This document shows, piece after piece, positions 55,639 to 64,000 of a stretch of DNA of 64,000 nucleotides. Positions within the stretch are counted from its first letter, which is position 1, and every line of letters starts with the position of its first letter. The position numbers and the translations under genes are program-made. The notes under the pieces are model-generated. The model saw only the letters and a list, made by a program, of their open reading frames with translations. It was not told the DNA's origin and made no database searches. This DNA is from Neoscytalidium dimidiatum (taxonomy: Eukaryota > Ascomycota > Dothideomycetes > Botryosphaeriales > Botryosphaeriaceae), in the NCBI GenBank assembly GCA_037367355.1, contig CM074700.1, forward strand, positions 124,001 to 188,000. The letters run 5' to 3'.

Positions 55639-58157
55639 ATGCCTTACGGAGAGATTGACCAGCTCGCCATCAACACCATCCGGACGCTGGCCGTGAGTCG
55701 CTGCACCCTTCTGTCCTTATCGCTGCCCCGCCATAGCTCCTCAACACTCACCCGCCCGCCCCCCCCCGCCACCCCTCCAGCAACGCCCACGTACTCGCAG
55801 CGAGCTCCAATGCTGACTCTTCGCTCCGCTTCAGGTCGATGCCACCGCGAAGGCCAACTCCGGCCACCCCGGTGCGCCCATGGGCATGGCCCCGGTCTCG
55901 CACGTCCTCTTCAACAAGTTCATGAAGTTCAACCCCAAGAACCCCAAGTGGGTCAACCGCGACAGATTCGTGCTCTCGTACGTGCCCTCAATCCCTACTC
56001 TGTCCAATTCCCCCCACGTCGTGATACAGTGAGGTGCAGCGGGCGGGCACCGTGAGCTTTGGCCGCCCGCAGCTATCTCCGCGGCCATCCTCCGGCCTCT
56101 GACGCAATGGCCTCGAGCTACTTCCAATTATGGCGAGCTCTGGAACTTTGATTGAAATTGGATCCGTGTGTGCTGACTGCAAGTCTACAGTAACGGCCAC
56201 GGATGCATGCTCCAGTATGCTCTCCTCCACCTGTTCGGCTACGCCGTCAGCATTGACGACCTCAAGAACTTCCGTGTATGTACACAACACGTGCCGGAGA
56301 CGAGTGCATTGAATTAACCTCCGCAAAGCAAATTGACAGCATCACTCCTGGCCACCCCGAGTCTCGCGACACCCCCGGTGTTGAGGTGACCACCGGTCCT
56401 CTTGGCCAGGGTTTCTCTAACGCCGTTGGTCTCGCAATTGCTCAGGCCCACACCGCGGCTGTCTTCAACAAGCCCGGCTACAACCTGATTGACAACTACA
56501 CCTACACCTTCTTCGGTGATGGCTGTGCCATGGAGGGTGTCGCCAGCGAGGCTGCTTCCACCGCCGGCCACTTGAAGCTCGGCAACCTGATCGCCATCTA
56601 CGACGACAACCACATCTCCATTGGTGAGTTTTCCACAAATATGCTGGCCAAATATGCACATCTAACCAGGCTGCAGACGGTGACACCAAGTGCGCATTCA
56701 CTGAGGATGTCACCAAGAGGTTTGAGGCCTACGGTTGGCACACCGTTTGGGTCAAGGACGGCGACCACGACCTCGAGGGCATTGAGGCTGCCATCAAGGA
56801 GGCCCAGTCCGTCAAGGACAAGCCCAGCATGATCCGCCTCACCACCACCATTGGTTTCGGCTCCAAGCTCCAGGGCACCGGCGGTGTCCACGGCAACCCC
56901 CTCAAGGCCGACGACATCCAGCACGTCAAGAAGCTGTTCGGCTTCGACCCTGAAAAGACCTTCGTTGTTCCCCAGGAGGTCTACGACCTGTACGGCAAGA
57001 AGGCCTCTGAGGGTGCTGCCCTCGAGGCTGAGTGGAACAAGCTGTTCGAGAAGTACGGCTCTGAGCACAAGGAGCTGCACGCCGATCTCGCCCGCCGTCT
57101 GAGCGGCAAGCTGCCTGAGGGCTGGGAGAAGAAGCTCCCCACCTACAAGCCTTCGGATCCCGCCATTGCCTCCCGCAAGCTGTCCGAGTCCGTGCTCGAG
57201 GCTATCCACGACACCATCCCCGAGCTTCTGTCCGGCTCCGCTGACCTGACTGGCTCCAACAACACCCGCTGGAAGAACGCCGTCGACTTCCAGCCTCCAG
57301 AGCTTGGCATTGGTGACTGGTCTGGTCGCTACCTCCGCTACGGTGTCCGTGAGCACGCCATGGCCGCCATCATGAACGGCATCTCTGCCTACGGCACTCT
57401 CATCCCCGCTGGTGGCACTTTCCTCAACTTCGTTTCCTACGCCGCCGGTGCTGTTCGTCTTTCCTCCCTCTCTCACCAGCGTGTCATCTACATCGCTACC
57501 CACGACTCCATCGGTCTTGGTGAGGACGGCCCCACCCACCAGCCTATTGAGACGCTCGCCCACTTCCGTGCTCTGCCCAACATGATGGTCTGGCGCCCGG
57601 CCGACGGCAACGAGACGTCTGCGGCGTACTACATGGCTCTCACCAGCAAGGAGACGCCTAGCATCATCGCCCTCACCCGCCAGAACCTGCCCCAGCTCGA
57701 GGGATCGACCATCGAGAACGCCATCAAGGGTGGTTACGTCGTCTATGAGGACAAGGAGGCACAGATCACCCTTGTCTCGACCGGTTCCGAGGTCAGCCTG
57801 TCCCTTGAGACGGTCAAGTACCTCAAGGACAAGCACAACATCAAGGCACGCGTGGTGTCGATGCCCTGCGTCGAGGTGTTCGATGCTCAGTCCAAGGAGT
57901 ACCGCCTCAGCGTCATCCCCGACGGCATCCCGGCGCTGTCGATCGAGGTCATGTCGACTCTCGGCTGGGAGAAGTACTCGCACGAGCAGTTCGGTCTCAA
58001 CCGCTTCGGTGCGTCTGGCCCTTACAAGCAGGTGTACGAGAAGTTCGAGTTCACGCCGGCCGGCATTGCCAAGCGTGCCGTCGCCACGATCGACTTCTAC
58101 AAGGACGTCAAGCCCCTCCGCTCCCCCATCAACCGTGCTTTCACCCAGCTCATCTAA
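55639..58157 (+). CDS. transketolase
   Basis: Five exons: 55639-55692, 55835-55977, 56191-56275, 56329-56623 and 56677-58157, giving 685 aa, the normal size. Joins: [33 protein letters not shown] and NHISI|DGDTKC. Cytosolic enzyme of the non-oxidative pentose phosphate pathway; transfers two-carbon ketol units with thiamine diphosphate. Motifs: [47 protein letters not shown], and the TPP/Mg site [13 protein letters not shown]...[10 protein letters not shown]. The pyrimidine domain has [13 protein letters not shown] with the catalytic Glu and [17 protein letters not shown]. The C-terminal domain ends [13 protein letters not shown]. Codon use is strongly C-biased, suiting high expression. Confidence 0.97.
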
Positions 58158-59149
58158 ACAACTCTTTGTTCCCGGTTGTACAAAGATGACAAAAATGGAC
58201 AGAGGGGTCCTGGAGGTATATTAGAACGATGGAGAGATGGTAAAACCGACTGGGATGTTAATCGCATCTCCAGCGGTCGCACGTCAGAGTCGTGTGGAGG
58301 ATCTCTTTGGCCATGAGTAAATGCATAAATATAGATTGCAATAACGAAATCGGAACGAAAAAAAAGTCCTGTTGATGTGTGGTTCTGGGCGACTTGATAA
58401 GCAATGTCGATGATGCGGACCAGGAAAGAGTCTGGCGTCCTCATTTCGATATCATTCCTAGCAGTGCCTCCCCCCCAAATACAGAAGAATAGTGACGATG
58501 ACAGTGTGAAGTGCTCCTCCTCTCCTCTGAGCGGGCGGGGAGATGTTATCATCACGTGACAATGCCTCTTTCTTCCAGTGTCCTTCTGCGAGTGCTTCGT
58601 GCAAGCTATTCTGAATAAAACTAAGTTCAAACTGGTGAATTATTTGAGCGCTGGCGGATTTGCGGGCTCGCTGATATTGCAACAGTTATGGTAGGTGAGA
58701 TAGGACGATCCTGGCCATGGGCATCCAACCTATTGGGTTTGGTTTCGACAACATGTTTGTATCTGGTCTGGGCGCGAGGATCAGGCAAGTCTTGGCACTC
58801 ACTGTGAAACCGTACACAGGCCCATCAGAGCATGTATAAAATCATGGAGAATGACGTCATCGGCCGTTCGGTTACGGGCCGGCGAACGCGGGAGCTTGTG
58901 CAAGCCAAAGGTCCCTGAAGAGGAAACAATGCCGCGAGACGTGGTGTGAACCTGGTCGCGCACCTGCAGGCAGCCATATAATTGACCTATCTCCGTCTCC
59001 GCCATTTTGCTTATTTTCACCCCTCTCTCTATCCGTTGTTTCGTGTCTCTCGCTCTGTGCTTTATTGTATAGCGCAACGTTGCTTGCTTCCAGCGCTGGC
59101 AACAACCTGTCACCCGCTCAATCGATTCCATAGAACTGGCTGTGTTACG
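58158..59149. other. intergenic, promoter of ceramidase
   Basis: About 1 kb between two (+) genes. A TATAATT at 58977 lies about 170 nt before the ceramidase start. No gene seen. Confidence 0.6.
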
Positions 59150-60339
59150 ATGGATCTGCCTCGAGTCCCATACCGCGCAGAAGCGTACAGCCCAGCTTGG
59201 TTCGCGCCTAACGCGAGGTCCAAGTGAGTCTCTCCCAGCCACCATTCGTCCATCCGCGCCCTTGCTGACCATTTAATTGTAGTTTCTGCGAAGAGGTACA
59301 GATTTTGTTTGAAATCCCACTTGCTGCTCCGACAGCTGAACCGCCGTGCTACCTTCAGGACTACATCGTAACCCCATACATCGCGGAACTCGTCAACACC
59401 CTCACTAACATATCATATGGTCCACTCCACATCCACCCCAGACCGGGAGAAAAGCACGCGTCTGACACCTCTCCCAGTTATCTACGCCTACCACGGCATC
59501 CGCCGTCTCCGCAATAACCGCGATGCCACCCTCCTCAGCCTGCCCTACCTCGGCCTCGCCGCCGTGGGCATCTGCTCCGCCATCTTCCACGCAACCATGA
59601 CCTACGCGGGTCAAATGGGTGAGCCTCTCGTCCTCCCCTCCCCTCCCCGGCTTCCTCAGGCTAACACGAAAACCCACCACCAACGAAAAAAAAAGCTGAC
59701 GACCTTTCCATGATCCTCGCAACCTCCCTGGTGCTGCACCGCGCCTACTCGGCCGGCCGCCCGGCCGCCTGGTCGCGCCGCTTCGCGGTCGCGCTGATGG
59801 CCGCGTTCGCCGTCTTCGCCGCGTACCACTGCTGGGCCGACGAGCTGCGGGTGCACTTCCTGCTGTTCGCGACGACGACGTGCGCCGTGTGGCGGAAGAC
59901 CCGCATCCTGATCCGCGAGAGGAGGACGAGGGGCGGGGTGGGCGATGTCGGTGTTGTCAGGGAGTTGAGGGTTTTGGCGAGGGTGGGGGCCGGTGAGTGT
60001 TTTTTTTTTCCCAACTCCTTTTGCGTTTGGAGATGAGGGTGTTAGTGGTGGTTGCGCTGACGCGGAATGTTAACAGCTTCTTCGGCGATCGGGTTCGCGT
60101 TGTGGAATGTGGATCGCAAGTTTTGCGACCAGCTGGTCCAGGCGAGGAGGGCGATGGGCATGCCCTGGGGTTTCGTGCTTGAGTTGCATGGCTGGTGGCA
60201 TATTTTCACGGCGATTGGGGCGTATACGTTCATGGCGTTGGTAGAGATTTTAACGGCGGGCGAGGGGGAGGGGGATGCGGCATTTGCGTGGCCGGTGGGG
60301 GCGTATTCAAGGCGGGAAAGTGGGATGAAGAAGGATTGA
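59150..60339 (+). CDS. alkaline (phyto/dihydro)ceramidase, Ypc1/Ydc1 family
   Basis: Six exons: 59150-59223, 59283-59295 (a 13-nt micro-exon), 59359-59419, 59478-59618, 59696-59992 and 60077-60339, giving 282 aa. Joins: RSN|FCEE, FCEE|DYIVTPY, NISY|VIYAYHG, GQM|ADDLSM and VGA|ASSAIG. Motifs: NFCEEDYIVTPYIAELVNTL (conserved N-terminus), ICSAIFHATMTY with a Zn-ligand His, ADDLSM with the conserved Asp, and ELHGWWHIFTAIGAY with two more His. About seven membrane helices; ER enzyme splitting ceramide into sphingoid base and fatty acid. The donor after exon 3 is GTCCAC, weaker than the others. An Arg-rich loop (WRKTRILIRERRTRGG) is unusually long. Confidence 0.9.
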
Positions 60340-61218
60340 GTAAGCTGTCAGCCTTCTTGATGTGGTATGCCCGCTGGAAAAGTTAGGCCCCTGAGGACTT
60401 TCCTGGGCTTCGGGCCTTTCGCTTGGATAATAACATACTGGCGGACTATATCATTCGTCTCAGCATATCTACGCCTCTCCGAAAGGAAAGACCACGCCTT
60501 GCAAAAGCGTACGAGTGGCCTGGTACAAGCTTGACCTGAAATGGGAATTGGCTAATCAAAGTTTTGGCCCCCACAGCCATCAGTCCTGACAACATTCAGA
60601 TTAGAGCTCTCAGAGCCTGTAACCATTCTCAAGATAACAGAAAGACTGCTCAGAACTTTTCTCATACTATTCCATAGCCCTAAGTTCTCAAAGTCGTGCT
60701 TATTCGTTCTAAGATATAACTTCTTTTATATCCTCCGAGCGCCTCGCTATGGCGCGCTGCAAGGAAGGACAATATGTGCTCCTCGGCATAATTCGGTAAG
60801 CCAACCATTCTTGGTTATCGCTTCGTAGTGTGGTTGAAGCAGAAGGAAAGATACTCTAAGTGCGTCCTAAATGCATGTGTTAATACAAATAGTGCGGTCT
60901 GGGAAATTTCGCCGGATTTACAACCCACGCGGGTTTCGACTTCCATACTAAACCCCATTCATCAGACCACTAGCCATCACTGGTCTTTTTCAGAGACTTA
61001 TGTATCTTGCGGTGGAGATGAGAAGAGAGTATCGCAAGAGATGGTGTAGATACAAGCCCAATGGGCACTCAAAAGCACAAGATTTGGTACCATGAGACGT
61101 TGGTCGAATGGACCCGCACTAGAGGCGTACTTCAAACATTCACGAAGAAGAACTCACAATAACACGAATCTACCCACCAACCTAGCGGATGGGGAAATTA
61201 CACTCCGACTTATAGGCA
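60340..61218. other. AT-rich intergenic DNA
   Basis: Distinctly AT-richer than the rest of the window, with short frames broken by stops. It is the left part of the block holding the zinc-finger relic. No gene called. Confidence 0.5.
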
Positions 61219-62190
61219 ATGTCGGTTTCTGAAGCACCTAGAGCAAAGAAGCGCTTAGTAGAGCGATTTTTCGCCTGTCTACACCACAAACTCGCTAAAA
61301 CCTCTCTAGATACGAGGGAAACGCCTGCACCTATAAGGGACGATACTTTCGGAACATGGCTGAGTTGACGTATGTATTGTCTTTGCTCGTGTTCATCCCT
61401 CCAGATTTACATCTTGGGCGATTGATCATGTTACAGGCGCCATTTGCGTAATCAGCATGACGACAAATTTGGCCGTTGTCGGAGATGCAAACAGTCCTTC
61501 ATACAGGGACTCGAAGATCATATATGCAAATGTTCCGAGATAAAGAAAGACCACGGTCAAACTCAGTTATAGTTTCATTTATTTCCAAACTTGTTTCCTA
61601 GCGTTGAGCCACCACCAGATCTATGTATGACCCAGCTGTCTTATTGATGGCTTCAGCGCTGATCGGTCCAGTCTATTCCGAATCACCGGAGCCATCGAAT
61701 TGGCCGCGCCGTCCTCAATCCTGCCAGTATCCTGGCTGCTGAATCCACTACAGAAAACGATGTTCATCAAACCGCCTCACAAGATGCTGGGAACTCCAAA
61801 GGTATACAGGAGTTGTAGGAGGCGGTGTTAAAGCAACTTGCTTCATTGCAAAGTGCTGTTAAGCTGAGGCAACTTCAGCCAATAACTCTACGCATGCTTC
61901 ACCTGCAGGAAATCTACAGGTTTTTAGTTTCTCACACGAACAAGCTCAGCTCAGATGCACATAGTCTATTAGGGGACAATGCTGAAGAACCTCCTTACAT
62001 GGATGGACAACCAGAGAGGCCGCAACAACGTTCAGCTAGCATATCATCGTTTCCTTCTCCTCAGAAAAGCAGCAATACTCAGCTTCAGCCATACCCAAAT
62101 ACACCGGTAATAGGGCAAAGGAGCAGTTCTGCCATAGCTGAAGACAGCTCTCCAATTTTCGACTGGGATGGGTACCTCGAAGCGGTTTAG
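61219..62190 (+). pseudogene. broken C2H2 zinc-finger gene (FFACPF-type finger family)
   Basis: From an ATG at 61219 one frame reads PRAKKRLVERFFACLHHKL, the usual start of a fungal divergent-finger family. About 35 codons later the homology continues in another frame: NACTYKGRYFRNMAELT, then a spliceable 67-nt intron (61370-61436, GTATGT...TTACAG), then RHLRNQHDDKFGRCRRCKQS and a final DHICKC before TAG at 61570. No intron of suitable length explains the frame change. Downstream, 61740-62190 is another long frame with a coiled coil (LKQLASLQSAVKLRQL) and a Ser/Gln/Pro-rich tail ending DWDGYLEAV. It is interrupted by one TAG at 61817 that would be CAG (Gln) by a single C-to-T change. The pieces lie in AT-rich DNA. 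Likely a decayed transcription-regulator gene; sequencing error could explain one lesion but hardly both. Confidence 0.6.
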
Positions 62191-63004
62191 AGTTTCATAA
62201 AGTCGTGAAACTGTCACCATTCCTTTCTATCTCGCCGCGAGTAGAATTTGGATGCTATCCGTCTGACTAACAGTATGGGTCGAGTTCCCGCTTTCAACAT
62301 ATTCGACTGCTCCACCGTCGCCCCTTTGTTGGTTCTATCTCCCATTGCCCTAAGCACACACCATTTCCCCTGCCGATCACCCTTTTCTCTTCCTTTTCTT
62401 TATTAAATTGTTCTCCTTCTTTTAGTTTGTTGCCTATCCAAGTTCAAGTCACGATTTCCACAAGATAAAAGGGAAAAGAAAGGGTAAAAGAGACATCATA
62501 CAAAAAAGGCGTTGGACTTTTAAGCTTTTTGTTCTTTTTTCTTTCCACATCTTTCATGACTACTTACCAACCACGGCGATATCTTGACATTAGATAGTAT
62601 ATGCAGGATCAATTGCATCTGGTGACTATTGAATCAGTCTCGTATCTTATAGGTGGCTGTCAAAGGCAATACAGCAGTCAACCAACCAACAGCACATTGG
62701 TTCATAGAGCATCTACTAAAGCTCATGTTAAGAATTCTGTCTCTTATGCGTCTCTGGACATATAATATCTAGATATATAGGCTCTAAATGCCATACGTGA
62801 AATTAGATAGATCTCGTCCTCTTGCACAGTTTTCAACAGCTCTTCAAGGGCACGCCATCAGCTGATCTCCTGTTATGTTGATACGATAACGCTCGACATC
62901 TTCTGAACCTCAAGGGAAATACAGCCTAGACAAGAGGAAACAGATACAGAAAGGGGAGAATCCTCCGGCGTGTCGAGCAACCATCATTGCACCCTGACTC
63001 AATC
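62191..63004. other. AT-rich intergenic DNA
   Basis: Right part of the AT-rich block, rich in CTTTT/TTCT runs. No gene seen. Confidence 0.5.
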
Positions 63005-64000
63005 TCATTCCATTTCGCTTTCCCGCTTCCTCTCCGGGTCTTCACTGGAAAACTTCTGGGCATCCAAAACAACTCCCCCCTCCCTCCCAACCCTCGATAA
63101 TCCCGCATAAAACTGCCTCACCCTCGGATGCGCACGCACCCGGTTCGGATCGAAATTCAGCACCTGCAGGCCCTCCGCTCTCGTCGCGCGCGACAGCGCC
63201 ACGTAGGCCTGGCCGGTCTCGAAGACGCGGGCCAGGTCCACCTTGACGAGCTGGAGCGTCTGGCCCTGGGCCTTGTGGATGCTGAGGGCCCAGGCGAGGA
63301 TGAGCGGGACCTGGGTGCGGGTGGCCAGCGTTTCGACCACGTAGCCGTCGCTGTAGTAGCCGCCCGAATGAACCCACCGCTCGACCTTCCACTCGGCGCG
63401 CGCGCATAGCTCGGTGCGGGTGGCGCCGCCGGCGAGGCGGAAGCGGACGACGGGGTACAGCGGCAGACGGTGCTCTGGGAGGCCTGGCTCTTCGCTTGCT
63501 CCTCCTGCTCCTCCTGCTCCTCCTGCTCCTCCTCCTTCTCCCTCCTCTCCTTCCGCGGAGACGGAGGAGAACTCCTGGTCCCCCTCGTCTTCGTCCGGGT
63601 CATCCCACCTGCCGTGGAAGTATGTTTGCCAGTTCGCGAAGCCGACGACACGGCCGAGAGAGCCGTTGACGAGGACGGAGTCGAGGTTCTTCACGAGCAT
63701 GACTTGAGCGCCCTTCTTCAGCTTGAGGACCTCGGCCGCCGGGCAGTCGGACAGGAGCTTCTTGCGGGTGGCAGAATCCTCGATGATGCCGCCGTCTCGG
63801 GCAAAGTAGACACGGGACGCGCTCTTGATCCTCCGCATCCGCCTCTCGTTCGCGGCGTCGGCCTCGCGGCGCAGGGGGAAGAGCTCGGCGGCCTCGGGCC
63901 CAGGCATGCCGGCGCCCGAGCCGGGCGGCAGCGGCCGCGCCAGCGCCCTGAAGGCCCCGATCGTGGGCGGCGAGAGCGCGCCCTCGCGGATCTCGTTCAG
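63005..64000 (-). CDS. PIF1: PIF1-family DNA helicase, C-terminal part (5' end beyond window)
   Basis: Minus-strand frame open from the right window edge to the stop at 63005; 331 aa visible, N-terminus missing. Opens with LNEIREGALSPPTIGAFRAL, as in PIF1/Rrm3 between motifs. Then ELFPLRREADAANERRM, LKLKKGAQVMLVKNLDSVLV, NGSLGRVVGFANW, the motif V region LAWALSIHKAQGQTL, and motif VI YVALSRAT. These are the C-terminal RecA-like core of a 5'-to-3' superfamily 1B helicase acting in mitochondrial and nuclear DNA maintenance. A linker of about 35 residues rich in Glu, Gly and Ala (GGAGGAGGA, from a TCC/TGC repeat near 63485-63540) is inserted in the 2B region. The Walker motifs lie outside the window. 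Confidence 0.92.
   Translation of the reverse strand: MNEIREGALSPPTIGAFRALARPLPPGSGAGMPGPEAAELFPLRREADAANERRMRRIKSASRVYFARDGGIIEDSATRKKLLSDCPAAEVLKLKKGAQVMLVKNLDSVLVNGSLGRVVGFANWQTYFHGRWDDPDEDEGDQEFSSVSAEGEEGEGGGAGGAGGAGGASEEPGLPEHRLPLYPVVRFRLAGGATRTELCARAEWKVERWVHSGGYYSDGYVVETLATRTQVPLILAWALSIHKAQGQTLQLVKVDLARVFETGQAYVALSRATRAEGLQVLNFDPNRVRAHPRVRQFYAGLSRVGREGGVVLDAQKFSSEDPERKRESEME

Noticed and set aside
56598..57983. 461-codon minus-strand open frame
   Set aside because: Antisense shadow of transketolase caused by strong codon bias.
1..64000. CRISPR arrays, rRNA operon, insertion sequences
   Set aside because: None seen; the window is eukaryotic and repeats present are simple microsatellites.

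Overview
This is a 64 kb piece of a filamentous ascomycete (Pezizomycotina) nuclear genome. Evidence: genes stand alone on both strands. Most are cut by short spliceosomal introns (about 50-190 nt) with GTRAGT-type donors, CTAAC-like branch sites and YAG acceptors. The gene set is fungal: AzgA and NCS1 permeases, SAT4/rhodopsin-domain protein, Urb2, Mic10, Ypc1-type ceramidase. There are no operons, CRISPR arrays or phage genes. The class is not resolved. I find 18 supportable protein genes (one cut by the right edge), one intron-bearing tRNA-Lys(CTT) and one decayed zinc-finger gene.

Layout. 1-17 kb: coiled-coil protein (-), C2H2 zinc-finger protein (+), a mitochondrial membrane protein (-) divergent from CAND1/TIP120 (+), and a PLAC8-domain protein with a long disordered His/Gln-rich N-terminus (+). 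18-26.5 kb: an accessory-looking block with a secreted isochorismatase-type hydrolase (+), a SAT4-type seven-helix membrane protein (-), a secreted alpha/beta hydrolase (+) and an FAD fumarate-reductase-type oxidoreductase (+). 26.5-30 kb: gene-poor, lower-GC DNA with the tRNA. 30-39 kb: an NCS1 nucleobase permease (+), HSBP1 (-) divergent from EBP2 (+), and an AzgA purine permease (-). 40-42 kb: a methyltransferase-like protein (+). 42-48 kb: a 6 kb convergent interval with no recognisable gene. 48-60 kb: the ribosome-biogenesis factor Urb2 (-) divergent from MICOS subunit Mic10 (+), then transketolase (+) and an alkaline ceramidase (+). 60-63 kb: an AT-rich stretch with a broken C2H2 zinc-finger gene. 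63-64 kb: the C-terminal part of a PIF1 helicase (-).

How genes may relate. Two genes serve ribosome synthesis (EBP2, Urb2). HSBP1 and CAND1 are regulators of the stress response and of SCF ubiquitin ligases. Two nucleobase transporters of different families lie 6 kb apart, and the NCS1 gene has GATA-type sites upstream. The 18-26 kb block might be a small catabolic or host-interaction neighbourhood, but nothing in the sequence proves co-function.

The most interesting observations are the broken zinc-finger gene in AT-rich DNA, an apparent 2-nt frameshift in Urb2, a stop-less 51-nt intron hidden inside the CAND1 reading frame, a 13-nt micro-exon in the ceramidase gene, a tRNA-Lys with an extra acceptor-stem base, and the 6 kb convergent gene desert. 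I did not find a convincing new multi-gene system. Exon joins were made by eye from splice signals and reading-frame continuity.
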